Shown here piece by piece: positions 24,801 to 34,260 of a DNA stretch of 34,465 nt. The position numbers were made by a program, and so were the translations under genes. Numbering within the stretch: the stretch's first letter is position 1; each line of letters begins with the position of its first letter. The DNA lies in contig QAXH01001448.1 of assembly GCA_004335635.1 (NCBI GenBank), positions 1-34,465 on the forward strand. The letters are read 5' to 3'. The notes under the pieces were generated by a model that saw only the letters and a program-made list of their open reading frames with translations, was not told where the DNA came from and did no database searches. The stretch is from Chloromonas sp. AAM2. Lineage: Eukaryota > Chlorophyta > Chlorophyceae > Chlamydomonadales > Chlamydomonadaceae.

Positions 24801-26890
24801 CATTGCCACCGGGATTTGTCTTTGACGCGACTAGTCATTCAGTGGTTCTGCAGCACCCAGGGGCACCTATGGGGCTCAGCAGCACCCAGGCGGGGTCACG
24901 ACAGGCATCCCCTGCAGGTTTAGCATCTGCTGCAGCAGCAGCGGCTGCAGCGGCCGCACACCCAGCCGCGTCCAATGCGTCCCGTCATGCGCCCCGGGAC
25001 ATGCAGACTGGTGGGGGCGCTGGCGGCGGGGCAGCGGCAGCCGCGGGGCAGTCAGCGTCTAGTCCAAACCAAGTTCCTGCTACCGCCACTCCTAGAGGGG
25101 TGCCAACGGGGACTAAGAAAGGCGTTGCTGGGGGCGCTGCACCTCAGGGCATGAGCAAAGCACCCAAGCATCCGACAGCCGCACAGCAGGATACAGCAGC
25201 TGCACACCAGCTTGGCAGCGGGCGGCCGCCTTCCAAGCACGCACCAGCTGTCAAGGTTGAGGCCCAGGCAGGGAAGACAGTGGCAGATGGCAAGGCCGGG
25301 GCTTCAGATGGCCCGGCGCCCGTGGCGCAGGCAGCCAACAAAGCCATTGCCACGGTCAAGCGTCTTAACAGCAAGGAGTCATCAACACAGGCCAAGCAAC
25401 CGGCAGTTGATGCTGGCAAAGCTAACAGTACTAGTGCTCCGGCAGCGTCTAGTAAGCCTCAGTCAGATGCTCCGGCTGGATTGGTACGGAAGCCCAGTAA
25501 GCCACAGGCAGATGGGTCGGGCCCAGGTGGCAAACTGGATCCGAGCAAGTTATCTCAGGGCAGTAAGGCACAGTCGGATGGGCCCAGTAAGCCCAGTCAA
25601 CGACAGTCGGACAAATCAGCCGTTATCCCTTCTGGGAAGGCAGGCAAACTGCCGCCAGCAGCACTTGCAAGCAAACCCAGCAAGCCACAGCCTGATGGGG
25701 CAGGGCAGGCCAGCAAACCGGAGCCAAGCAAGGCGGCACAGCCCAGTAGACCACAGGCAGACGCAGCAGGAAAACCCAGCAAACCGCAGGTAGATGGAGC
25801 GGTCAAAGGCAGTCAGCAACACGCAGACAAGCCAGCCTTAACTGCCAAGCTTGCCAAGCCGCCTGCAGATGGCTCAGCTCCAGCCAGCAAATCACATGCA
25901 GACAAGCCAGCCGCAGCCGGCAAACAAGACGCGGATAAAACAACCCCGTTGTTAGGCAAGCCTAGCAAGCCACAGGCGGACGGGCCAGACAAGCAAAACG
26001 CTAAGGTTGAAGCTGCAGGTGGTGTGGGCACAGTCAAGCAAACGCATGGCAGTGAGGATAGGGCGGCTGACATGAGGGAAGCCACAGCGCCTTCTGGCAA
26101 GTCACCAGGGGAAGGCAGTGCAGGCCAGCAGAACCATCGCAGCTCTGGCAGTGGGAGTGCAGGCGAAGTGGGTAAAGCATCTCCACCCGGAACGGCTGCA
26201 TGGCGTTCCCACGCCAACACACCAGCTGATCCCAACGCGCAGTCATCGCGTGAAAACGCCCATCAAGTCCTACATCCCACTCCAGCGGCACCAAGTGCGA
26301 CTCGTGCACTTCTCCCACCACCACCACCGCTACCGCAAGCCGATGCCAACACAGGAAACCTCGAGGAGGTGGGGTCCACAGACCCCCTGCCTACGCAGAA
26401 CCACTTCTCATTGCCTCCGCATCTGCATAAACATATGGCAGCGTCATTGCATGTGCCTTCAGCTGGCAACGGGGACGCCCAGCGGCTTCCGCCCCCCCCC
26501 CCCCCACCCCCNNCACCACCCCCACCCAGGCACTCCCCACCCAGGCAGCCCACGCCGGAGCCTGCCAAGCGGCCACCTTCCGGCAATCACAACTATACAG
26601 ACAGCAAGCCAGAGCCCAGTGCCCTTCCCAGAGCAGGCAACAGCACACATAACGCGCCTAAGCCAACATCGTCAAGCGGTGGCCATAGGAGGTCAAGCGG
26701 TGGGGCTGATGCGTCCGAGCAGCCCGCGCGGAGCAGAGAGGGCAGCCGCGACAGGGACCGCTCGTCTGCTGGTGCACCGGCACAGGGTGGGAAAGGCTCG
26801 GGTGCAGGGCCAGGGGGGGATGCCAAGCAGCAGCAACCTCGCCAGTCCCCGCCCCCTCGGCGCAATGTCATCATGGCAGAAGACAGCTGA
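21806..26890 (+). CDS. Large disordered nuclear-type protein with Tudor/Agenet-like segment
   Basis: Not assigned to a named family. Proposed exons: 21806-21931, 22021-22269, 22349-22420, 22549-22621, 22740-22863, a doubtful microexon 23155-23167, 23281-23356, 23453-23602, 23756-24017, 24306-24499 and 24759-26890 (TGA 26888-26890). Together these close in frame at 1156 aa. The N-terminus is basic (QKRRRL), then strongly acidic/Ser-rich (exon 2), then basic (KKRARRRLKREELRK). The folded part spans exons 3-5: RFEPKPMVELKAGSNIWYQA, VKIEVPG, VEWLRKTSSRIWRGSLK and HWRHLGKGSWEPK. It has the beta-barrel look of Tudor/Agenet readers, suggesting a chromatin role (inference). The last exon (709 aa) is disordered: poly-Ala, Lys-Pro-Ser-Lys-Pro-Gln repeats, polyproline (with 2 N at 26512-26513) and an Arg/Ser tail. 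Intron 1 seems to use GC (GAG/GCAAGG); GTACAG at 21959 is an in-phase alternative. The 23155-23280 junction is uncertain. Confidence 0.7.
24920..24965 (+). repeat. Poly-alanine tract in coding sequence
   Basis: GCA/GCT/GCG/GCC codons for about ten consecutive alanines near the start of the terminal exon. Codon mixing shows an old tract rather than a recent trinucleotide expansion. Confidence 0.8.
25445..26010 (+). repeat. Degenerate KPSKPQ-ADG protein repeat
   Basis: Inside the terminal exon, a loose repeat of Ser-Lys-Pro-Gln-(Ala/Ser/Pro/Val)-Asp-(Gly/Ala/Lys), with about a dozen recognisable copies at irregular 10-25 residue spacing (for example KPSKPQADG and KPSKPQPDG). Units differ at the DNA level, so the repeat has diverged. 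It is highly basic and proline-rich, predicted disordered, and resembles linker-histone-like tails. Confidence 0.75.
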
Positions 26891-27840
26891 CTAAATATGG
26901 ACTTGAACAACGCCGCCAGGTTCATAAAAACCACTTCTCAACACTAACTTTACAAATTGTGATTTGACTGACCCTTTGTGACGTTTGCCATGTGTTGTGT
27001 CAAACATGTGTGTTCTGCATCACTTTGCCGCCTGCATAATCAGCCTTCTTTTGATGCGCAGTTTGCCAGCCGTGCAAATCTCGGCCTGTCTGGTAGCTGT
27101 GGTTTGAAACTGCACGCAGGATTTGTCGGCTGCAGAGTAACTAAGTGAAGTTACAATAGCGGAAAGGTTGCATGGAAAGGTTGGTTACACCCAGCCGTTG
27201 CTGGAACAAATGCGACATGTAGATTCAACAGTGATCAGTTTCACTGCTCTTTTTTCAGTGTCCAACCACCCTTGGGACCTGGTGTTCGGCGGCCATATGC
27301 TGATAAGTTTGAACTGGCCAGCAAAGCGCTGCATTTGCCGCTTGCTGCCATTCACTGGCCTGCAACCCCCTGCTTTTTCCCTGCGTTGCCATGCGTTGCT
27401 TTCGATGCCATAAGAACGCCATTAACACGTTTATAGATTGTGGCCGTCGATGTGTCCTTTCATTGCAGCTGGGAGGTATTAATGCAGTTGGCATGTTTCG
27501 TCGCTGATGTCCTCTGGATTCTACCCGGATTACGATGGCGTTCGTATTGACAGCGTTTCACAACAGGAAATGCGTAGGGTCGATGCAGGATGAAAGCTGC
27601 TGTCTTCATTGGCGCGCCCACATGCTAGTACAGCAGGTTCCAGTAAAGATCAAATGGTCACCCTCCCATGGCGGCCTGTCAACCGTGCTTCATGGCATCA
27701 TCATACCCTTGACAATCGCAATTACTACAACACCCGTGTGATCTTTTTTTAAACGTCGGATTATGACGGAGGTCTTGTTCTAGCAGCCTAAGCAGAGTCT
27801 TGCAGCCATTCAGCAGTGTGCCTTACAGCTTCACTGACTA
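26891..27840. other. Intergenic stretch
   Basis: No gene or RNA I can support. It contains the 3' UTR of the upstream gene (no TGTAA found nearby) and the T-rich run tttttttaaa near 27745, which would be an A-run on the minus strand and could mark the tail of the retroelement described next. Confidence 0.5.
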
Positions 27841-27855
27841 GTATTCAAGGGGATA

Positions 27856-27882
27856 ACAAGGAGGGAGTGCACACCATGAAGC
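27856..27882. repeat. 27-bp direct repeat, copy 1
   Basis: The sequence from acaaggaggga to accatgaagc matches 28456-28482 at 25 of 27 positions, exactly 600 bases away start to start, in the same orientation. Confidence 0.8.
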
Positions 27883-28455
27883 CTTATTGCCCAAAATGCA
27901 GAAATTTCTCCTAGTAAAGGGGAATCAGCAAGGGGTGGTGAGGCCCTTGTGGCCATCACCCCACAGAACGCCTTCCAAAAGCATCCCGTTAGCCATATAC
28001 ACCCCACTCTGACGACAAAGCCCAACCCCCAACCCCAATGCAACATTGAAGTTGGTTCCCCCTACCCCCCTTCCCTCTTTCTTTTCGCCATCTCTGTACC
28101 GTCCGGCCCTTTGAGATGCCTTGGTAACACTCTTCCCTTGCTCCAACTGCCTCCTCGTCACCATAATCAAGTGTGCAAACACCGCTGCATTGCGCACCAA
28201 CTTGCCTGTGAGGGTTTTCACCTCCCCCGTTTTCACCGTCCCCATGCCCGTCAGGAGGTTTCCCAAGAAAGTGTACACTGACCCCTCGTGACATGAAGGA
28301 ATGCAGTGAGTCTGATTGGTGAATTTAACAGAAAAGCCTAACTTTGGGAGGGTCGCAACTAGGTCAGCGCCTTCTCATCCCGTTTGACGTCAGGCATGGT
28401 GTCTGCAAAGTACCCCACTTATAACAGGACAGGCGACCTCTGGCTGTCCTGCCTT

Positions 28456-28482
28456 ACAAGGAGGGAATGCACACCATGTAGC
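28456..28482. repeat. 27-bp direct repeat, copy 2
   Basis: Partner of 27856-27882. It lies about 70 bases beyond the retroelement ORF stop on the minus strand, so the pair brackets the presumed 3' UTR. Confidence 0.8.
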
Positions 28483-28552
28483 ACGTCCAACGCAAATCTG
28501 ACGGCACTCTGTCGGCACATCAACATCACACGTCAAACGCATGTTGTCTAGG

Positions 28553-29736
28553 TCAGTCAATGTCTGTAACTGCTCTGGGCTGGGTACTGTTGAGGGCAGT
28601 TTTACTCAATCCTGCGAGTCCCGATCTTCCAGGCAAGTCTTCGCGCCTCCCCGCGTCCATAAGCATTGCACACTGGCCTAGCCTGCAGATCATCTGCTGG
28701 ATGCGCTTCACAGCCTTGTTATGCCATTTCGTGTACAGGGCGTGGAGCGCCGGCGTGGCTGTGCAGCCGCCCATCGCATGCGTGCCTGAGTCCGGTTTCT
28801 GGCAAAGTGGGCACAGGGCTTGGCCTGTTCTATCGCATCTGACTTGTTCGACGAAATAAGGCTTCTTGAACAGCAGGGCCCGTTTGGCTGTCCATAGGCA
28901 GCCCCACCTGTATGTCAGCACGATCGAGCGCTGCGCCCACTTGAGGCTGCGGTCGGTCCACAGGGAAGCACACTCTTTACGGAGTGTGCCTGCCACTGCT
29001 CTCCAGGCCTGCGCGTATTTGCATTGGAGCGAGCCGCCGTGGTGTTGCTCGCAGTGCCCCGAGCATGCCGTGTGCACAGCAGCGGTCAGATTTACCAAGG
29101 CTCTGTCTTGTTGCTCCCGATCAGAAGCCGGGGCGTAGGGCCAAATCAAATTTTTGTAAGGCTGCGGGCTAGTGTCCTCCTCCACTGCTATGGCATTCAA
29201 GTCAGCCTGCCCTCGCGCGGTCTCGTCTGCCACCTGATCTGCCAGTTCGTTCCTTCGATCCCGATGTGTGACTTGACCTTGCACAGGGCCACCGTCGCGC
29301 CGCTTACGACCAATCCACGGATTACTCCCGTAATGCTAGTCAACATTCCCCTGTGAAGGTGCAATTTGTTTGTCGCGGGGGCATGTCGGTGTTTCATGAT
29401 GGCCACTAGGACGTGTAGTATTTGAGGTCCGGCACTGGGCAGTGTTTGGAGACTTGGTGTCATTTGTCATTGGTCAGTTACGTGTAAGGCTCAGCTCGTG
29501 CTACGTACTGCGGTGGATGGCAGCTGTTGATAGTGTTAGTAGGGGCCTTTGCCACCCGGTTTCACTTGGGTTGTAGCCGTCACCTTCCCGTTAGCATAAC
29601 ATACCACAGCGGCACCGGAGGGTTTTCCCTGCCCGTCCGTCTGGCAACTATCACCGGTGTGTACATCGTCAGGCTTGCCTGGTCCGGAACATGTCTCGTT
29701 TGGTTCAAGGGAGCTGGAGCGTCTGCGCGTCCTCAC
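28553..29736 (-). pseudogene. Retrotransposon RNase H + CCHC fragment, frameshifted
   Basis: Three successive reading frames make up one broken ORF. First, 29736-29536 holds the RNase H start (TDGQGKPSGAAVVCYANGKV, with the first catalytic Asp) and stops at TAC TAA after GGKGPY. Second, 29463 to about 29250 holds VALCKVKSHIGIEG. Third, about 29250-28553 continues with NELADQVADETARGQ, which carries the last catalytic Asp of the RNase H fold. The change between the second and third frames fits a single extra base near 29250. Near 29485-29515 about 20 bases interrupt the expected helix that carries the catalytic Glu. Downstream, CPLCQKPDSGTHAMGGC is a CX2CX7HX4C knuckle of the kind at L1-type ORF2 ends. 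It cannot encode an active enzyme. Confidence 0.75.
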
Positions 29737-29740
29737 TTGT

Positions 29741-31141
29741 CTCCCCAGGTACCTGGGCTAGAGTGCTGCATTCCATGATCGGAGCATGTCCGCCTTCTCG
29801 TGTGAGTTCAAGAAGCTTGCGCAGTTGCCGTGGGTTACAGAAGTGCTGGCGGGTGGCATCAAGTTGGCGTCCCAGGGATCTCCCTCCGGACCCCGAGGTC
29901 GCCCTTTTTGTCTTCGGAGATGCACAAGCATCTGTATCTGCTCTATTACCAAGGATATATGTATTGCATCACCTCCTCAGTCCTCACACACACGTCTAAG
30001 GTCATACAACACCCAACCCCACGAAACCCTCGCAACAGAGGATGCACGCAGGCACTGATATGATATAGAACAATATTCAGGCTTGCACACTGGGGCAGGT
30101 TCGGCCGAGCCTTGGCTGACCAGCCGGTGGCCACAGGCGTAGGCATTTACGAGTGGATCCAAAACCGACTTTGTGTTGTTTTGGCCCGGCCGATATGGTG
30201 CTTTCGTCAGCGCATTGCCATGCTGCCACGGACCTTGCGGCGAGCTTACCTTGATGCGCGATAAGCCCATCTGACTGATCGCATTCTAGAAGAACTATTC
30301 GCCACCTTCAAGCCTGTGCGCTGACGATTACCGAGTGGGCAATGAACTCACAGCTAGCAAGACCTTCAAAGCTACCGTATGGTAGGTGCAGCCTAGGCTA
30401 TCTTGATTGATAGGCCTATCTTGGCAGGCCCAGTGCGGCCGGCTGGTGGGCGAAGAAATCGAGGCGTGACTTGCATCCGACATGATTTACAATCGACGTG
30501 TGATTAACGTACAGCTTGACCCTTATCGTACAGCTTGGCCCTTCGTCTTATGAACGGGTTTGCAGGGCATCGTCCAGCGCAAGGGGGCAGGGGTAGTCCA
30601 AGGCTCGACTTACTGCGCTACCCTGCCCCATCCAATGACGTGATTATATGAAATCCGTGTGCGCAAGACTTTGCCGGGTTCGCTTTGTCAGATCGAGCTT
30701 GCCATCACGTATGTTGTCTTTGGGTAGAATCCGTGCATGCAGGTGGATGCCAAGGCCGCCTGACCAGGTCGAGCCTGATGCTCAAGGCGCATGGGGTGCC
30801 CTTTGCTAGGCGTCAGCTAAGACATCTGTGCCAACTGCCCCTGCCTGTGCCAGGCTCTGCCAAGAACTGCTCAGATAGGATCATCACTGCAACAGCTCTA
30901 ACACACGGTTTGTGACAGAGCTGACAGGCCAGGTTTGAACTTTGTGTTGTGGCAGCAGGGTTGCGCCGAAATTCTTGTCTGCTTTCTTGTGTCAGTCAAA
31001 AAGCTTCCTGCTGTCTGGGCAGGAAAGCCTGCGCCGTGGCAGAACAAGTACCCTTGGAAGAAGTGCCCCTTGTACGCCTGGAAGGATACTGTGGCAGGTT
31101 GCACTGAAATTTTTTCCAAGGTCACGCCCATGTGCATGCAG
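29741..31141. other. Spacer between retroelement and RNase HI gene
   Basis: No confident gene. The left part may be unrecognisable retroelement sequence. The right part must hold the promoter and first exon(s) of the RNase HI gene. One candidate start is ATG 30778, which opens a frame rich in Arg, Leu and Pro (MLKAHGVPFARRQLRHLCQL) that could be an organelle-targeting peptide, but I could not find a donor that joins it in phase 1 to the exon at 31142. Confidence 0.4.
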
Positions 31142-31815
31142 GGAAGTGGTATGCCGTCCTGCGTGGCAGGAAGACAGGCATGTTCCGCTCCTGGGAGGAA
31201 GTCGAGGGTCTAGTGAGTGGGTTCACTGGCAGCCGCTACAAATCCTTCGAAACTAAGAAAGAAGCCATTCAATGGCTGAAGACCAACGAACAGGACCAGT
31301 CTGCAACGCAAATGAAGGACACTGGCACGCTGACAGGTATGCAGCACCTCTGCCTGCCCGTTTGCATAGTTTTAGACACAGTGGAGAGAGTGGAGATGAA
31401 TGTAGTAATCATGGCTCGTGAGCTGGCAGATAAAAACGATGCTTCAAGTTGTTTTCTTCTTGGTCCCGTGGAGAACACACATGCCAGGCCTTCGGTGCGT
31501 ATGACGCTTTCCTCTTGGCTTTTTCATGAGTCTTCCCTACTTTGAGAGCACGTGTCAATCTTTGTGTCGTGGCCGGTTGCCTTGTAACTGTTTCTAAAGG
31601 TCACGCTCATATGCATGCAGGGAAGTGGTATGCCGTCCTGCATGGCAGGAAGACAGGCATGTTCCGCTCCTGGGAGGAAGTCGAGGGTCTAGTAAGTGGG
31701 TACTCGTGCAGCCGCTACAAGTCCTTCAAGACGGAGAAGGAAGCCATTCAATGGATGAAGGACAACGGATGGGACGAGCCTGCAACGCGAATGCAGGACA
31801 CTGGCAAACTGACAG
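31142..31815 (+). repeat. Tandem duplicated exon (hybrid-binding domain)
   Basis: Exons 31142-31336 and 31621-31815 are both exactly 195 nt, both phase 1 in and out, and closely similar throughout. The similarity extends about 50 bases into the upstream introns (ggtcacgc.cat.tgcatgcag just before each acceptor). This marks a recent tandem duplication of exon plus flanking intron. Confidence 0.95.
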
Positions 31816-33668
31816 GTATGCGGAACGATCTCAGCTCACTCACAGCAACTTCTTTGTACGTTGTGTATCAGTCGGCCATAATGCACTTGTATCATTGGGT
31901 CAGCCAGCAGCTCCTCTGCCATGCAGTGTCACAGCCCAAGCTGGACCAATGGCATCAGTACCATGCATTCTCTTCAGTTCATGCTCGCTCTGGCCAGGCC
32001 TGCTCCATCTACTGCGTTTGTGTTTGGGGCGCACGGGGCTGTTTGCACCTGGGCAGCTCATCTGTCGTGCTGGCTGGTTTCAAAGCGCCGACGATTTGAG
32101 TTCACCTGCTTTGAGTAGGAACTGTGTTGATGCCTGGTGCACTCATCATGCATCGCGATCTTTGCCTGGCTGTGTCTGTCACGCCTCTTCAGTTCAGAGC
32201 AAAGATATTGTAGTTCAATTAGGACAGGATCATCAAGTCACTTGTGAGCTTGCCTCCTGCCCAATCTATGAATGTGCTTGCCCTGCCATGTTGACAGGCC
32301 GTACTGCCACAGGAAAGGCGGGTGGACTGCCTCGTGTAGCACAGCCCTACATTGCTACGCCTGCCACTTATCGTATTGATCCAAAGGCCTGGTACAGAGT
32401 GGTGAGGCGATGCTAGGAGAGAGCCGGCAGTACTGGCTCCTTAGCCCAGAAAGATGTGCAAATAACAAGCATTGCTCAGTTGTGCACAGTTGACAGATAG
32501 CGGTACTAGTAGTGCAATCAATCCAGACTTCAGCAAGATGTCAGGGCTTTGCCGGCTGCATGTTCATTGGTGACACAGGAGTGCGATGGCGGCTGCCTCG
32601 ACAATTCCGATCACAGTGGCTATGGCGCCCTACTCAGAGAGGACAAGTCAGGACTCGTTGTAAGTGAACTCAGAGAGGACAAATCAGGACTTCATTATGC
32701 AAGTAAAGGCTGACACCTGATCAATACCTACAGTTGTCACTAGTTTTTGATAAATTAACATGGCCTGGCTTCATGCTGCCAGACATGGTACCTGCTGCCA
32801 GACAGAGTTTCACCACAACCAATCAACCGACTACCAGCTAACCAACCAACCAGCACAGCAACTGTTACTGTTTCTGTAGCTTGAGCTTGAGCTAGGCCAG
32901 CAAACTGCTCACAAGGACTTAAAGACACACTTCTTGCCACGTGCAGATCGCGGCGTGCATGGGTGCAGTTCAGCATGAAAACGCCCACCTTGCAGAGTAC
33001 CGAGCTATGTTACTCGGATTGGAGGTGCGTCCGATCCAATCAACAAGTGTCACTTCTGGGCACGTGTGATTTCCATGACCCACACTGCCGACAGTGGCGA
33101 GTGCAATCTGCTGTAGAAAACAAACACAAGTGTTGCTCAGCACACATGTCTTACATGTTCTGATCTGCTGTCTTGAACAATCCAGCACTGTTACAAATCG
33201 CTTGCAGACGGCCTCATCTCTTGGCATGCAGCACGTGATTGTTCAAACCTGCGATTGGGTGGTGACCAAGTATCTGACAGGCAAAGCACAGTGAGTATGG
33301 GTGTTCATGCTAAGGTTGTAGAGTTGACATGCGTTGTCCAGCGAGGGCCTGGTTTCGCTACAGTTGTGCCAATTCGCTGTGTCGCCTGTTACGCCTTGAA
33401 TTGCACTCATCAACACTATTGCTCCTGCACTGCAGGATGCATGAGGACGAGTTGTGTGCCATCCACCAGGTAGTCATGAAGCGGTTGGAGAGTTTCACTG
33501 CCTTCAAAGTGTGCCTGGTGCAAGCAGAGAGGTGAGCATCACAAACGGAGTCTGCCAAACAAATGGCTGGTTCTGCACGATGGCTGCCAGGCTCGTATTG
33601 TAGCTGCCGTACACACAAAAACAATGTTTTTTTGTATCGTATCGTTTAGGTTGCTTGAGTCGATTTGA
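31142..33668 (+). CDS. Plant-type RNase HI with two hybrid-binding domains, 5' end not found
   Basis: RNase H1 cuts RNA in RNA:DNA hybrids; the N-terminal hybrid-binding (viroplasmin-like) domain grips the duplex. Exons: 31142-31336, 31621-31815, 32298-32401, 32579-32659, 32947-33024, 33208-33290, 33436-33531, 33650-33668 (TGA 33666-33668). All phases agree, giving about 282 residues plus an unknown N-terminus. Exons 1 and 2 each encode one whole hybrid-binding domain (KWYAVLRGRKTGMFRSWEEV, then SRYKSF). The RNase H fold follows: YRVECDGGCLDNS (first catalytic Asp), GYGALL, AEYRAMLLGLE (catalytic Glu), and VIVQTCDWVV (second Asp). Exon 7 gives the helix ELCAIHQVVMKRLESF and the strand FKVCLV. 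The usual closing element with the last Asp (N..AD..AN) is absent: the frame ends RLLESI. The missing piece may sit on an exon I did not see, or the protein may be catalytically weak or dead. Domain calls are firm; the 5' and 3' ends are not. Confidence 0.85.
32632..32691 (+). repeat. 24-bp duplication across an RNase H 5' splice site
   Basis: 32632-32655 (end of exon 4) recurs at 32668-32691 in the following intron with 23 of 24 bases identical, offset 36 bases. The first copy runs into the donor GTT/GTAAGT; the second runs into TAT/GCAAGT, a possible GC donor. The offset is a multiple of three, but the first donor introduces a TAA and TGA in frame (gtt gta agt gaa keeps one frame open), so use of the second site needs testing. 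Confidence 0.7.
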
Positions 33669-34068
33669 CCCGCAACAACTGCTTGCATGCCTCCGAAGCC
33701 ACGTACAGGGCGTAATTTCATCCGTCTGCCTGCTGTGTCAACATCCATGCAGTGTCCACAGCAACTGTAGAAGCTCGAACAGCAAACGTCCAAGTTCAGG
33801 CTGCAAGCTCAGATTGCAAAAGGGGAATCAGGCTCTTTGTTCAAGGTCACTGCTCTGTCCTTACTGCCAACCCTTCCTGTCCCACTAACAGTGCAACACA
33901 ATCGAAGTCCGGCTGCTCTTACTGATATGACCCGTGGCCTCGAGATCTGAGAGAATAATAGCTAATGTCATCCGTCTGCATTGCTGTTGTGATCACTCAG
34001 GCAATTCTCAAAATCCTAACAAACAGAAAGGTCTAACAAAAGTTGTTTATCAGGCCAAGGTGTTAAGT

Positions 34069-34073
34069 TGTAA
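34069..34073 (+). terminator. TGTAA polyadenylation motif, probably RNase HI gene
   Basis: About 400 bases after the proposed stop, a typical distance for chlorophyte 3' UTRs. Confidence 0.35.
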
Positions 34074-34201
34074 TAGCGATTGTGTCAGGCCGTAGCATCA
34101 AAACAAACAAACTGAATCAAAGGCGGTACCTCAACCCTTGCGGATGTAGCATCGGAATGTTGTGGAGTGTTAGGGACTGTAGGTTAGTCTGATCGGCCAT
34201 T

Positions 34202-34260
34202 GGTTGGCCCATTGCCAACCAGGTATGCCCAACCAGGCCAACCAGGTATGCCCAACCATG
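34202..34260. repeat. Hairpin plus 25-bp tandem repeat
   Basis: GGTTGGC (34202-34208) and GCCAACC (34214-34220) form a perfect 7-bp stem with a 5-base loop. The second arm begins two tandem copies of gccaaccaggtatgcccaac, so the array can also pair in alternative registers with the first arm. Confidence 0.7.

Larger units (their letters stand above)
27840..29740 (-). mobile_element. 5'-truncated, decayed non-LTR retrotransposon (LINE)
   Basis: The minus strand carries the end of a LINE ORF2: an RNase H domain, then a C-terminal CCHC knuckle, a stop at 28555-28553, and a presumed 3' UTR down to about 27840. No reverse-transcriptase motif is visible upstream, as expected for a 5'-truncated insertion. 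The limits are approximate; I could not identify target-site duplications. The 3' UTR contains one member of a 27-bp direct-repeat pair (27856-27882), and the other (28456-28482) lies just past the stop. Confidence 0.65.

Noticed and set aside
27925..28278. 117-codon minus-strand open frame
   Set aside because: Basic, Gly-rich, no family resemblance, lies in the presumed LINE 3' UTR and probably reflects base composition.
31142..31815. Integrated pararetrovirus (viroplasmin is also found in caulimoviruses)
   Set aside because: The domain is the normal RNase H1 hybrid-binding domain, is spliced, and is followed by a cellular-type RNase HI; no other viral gene is present.
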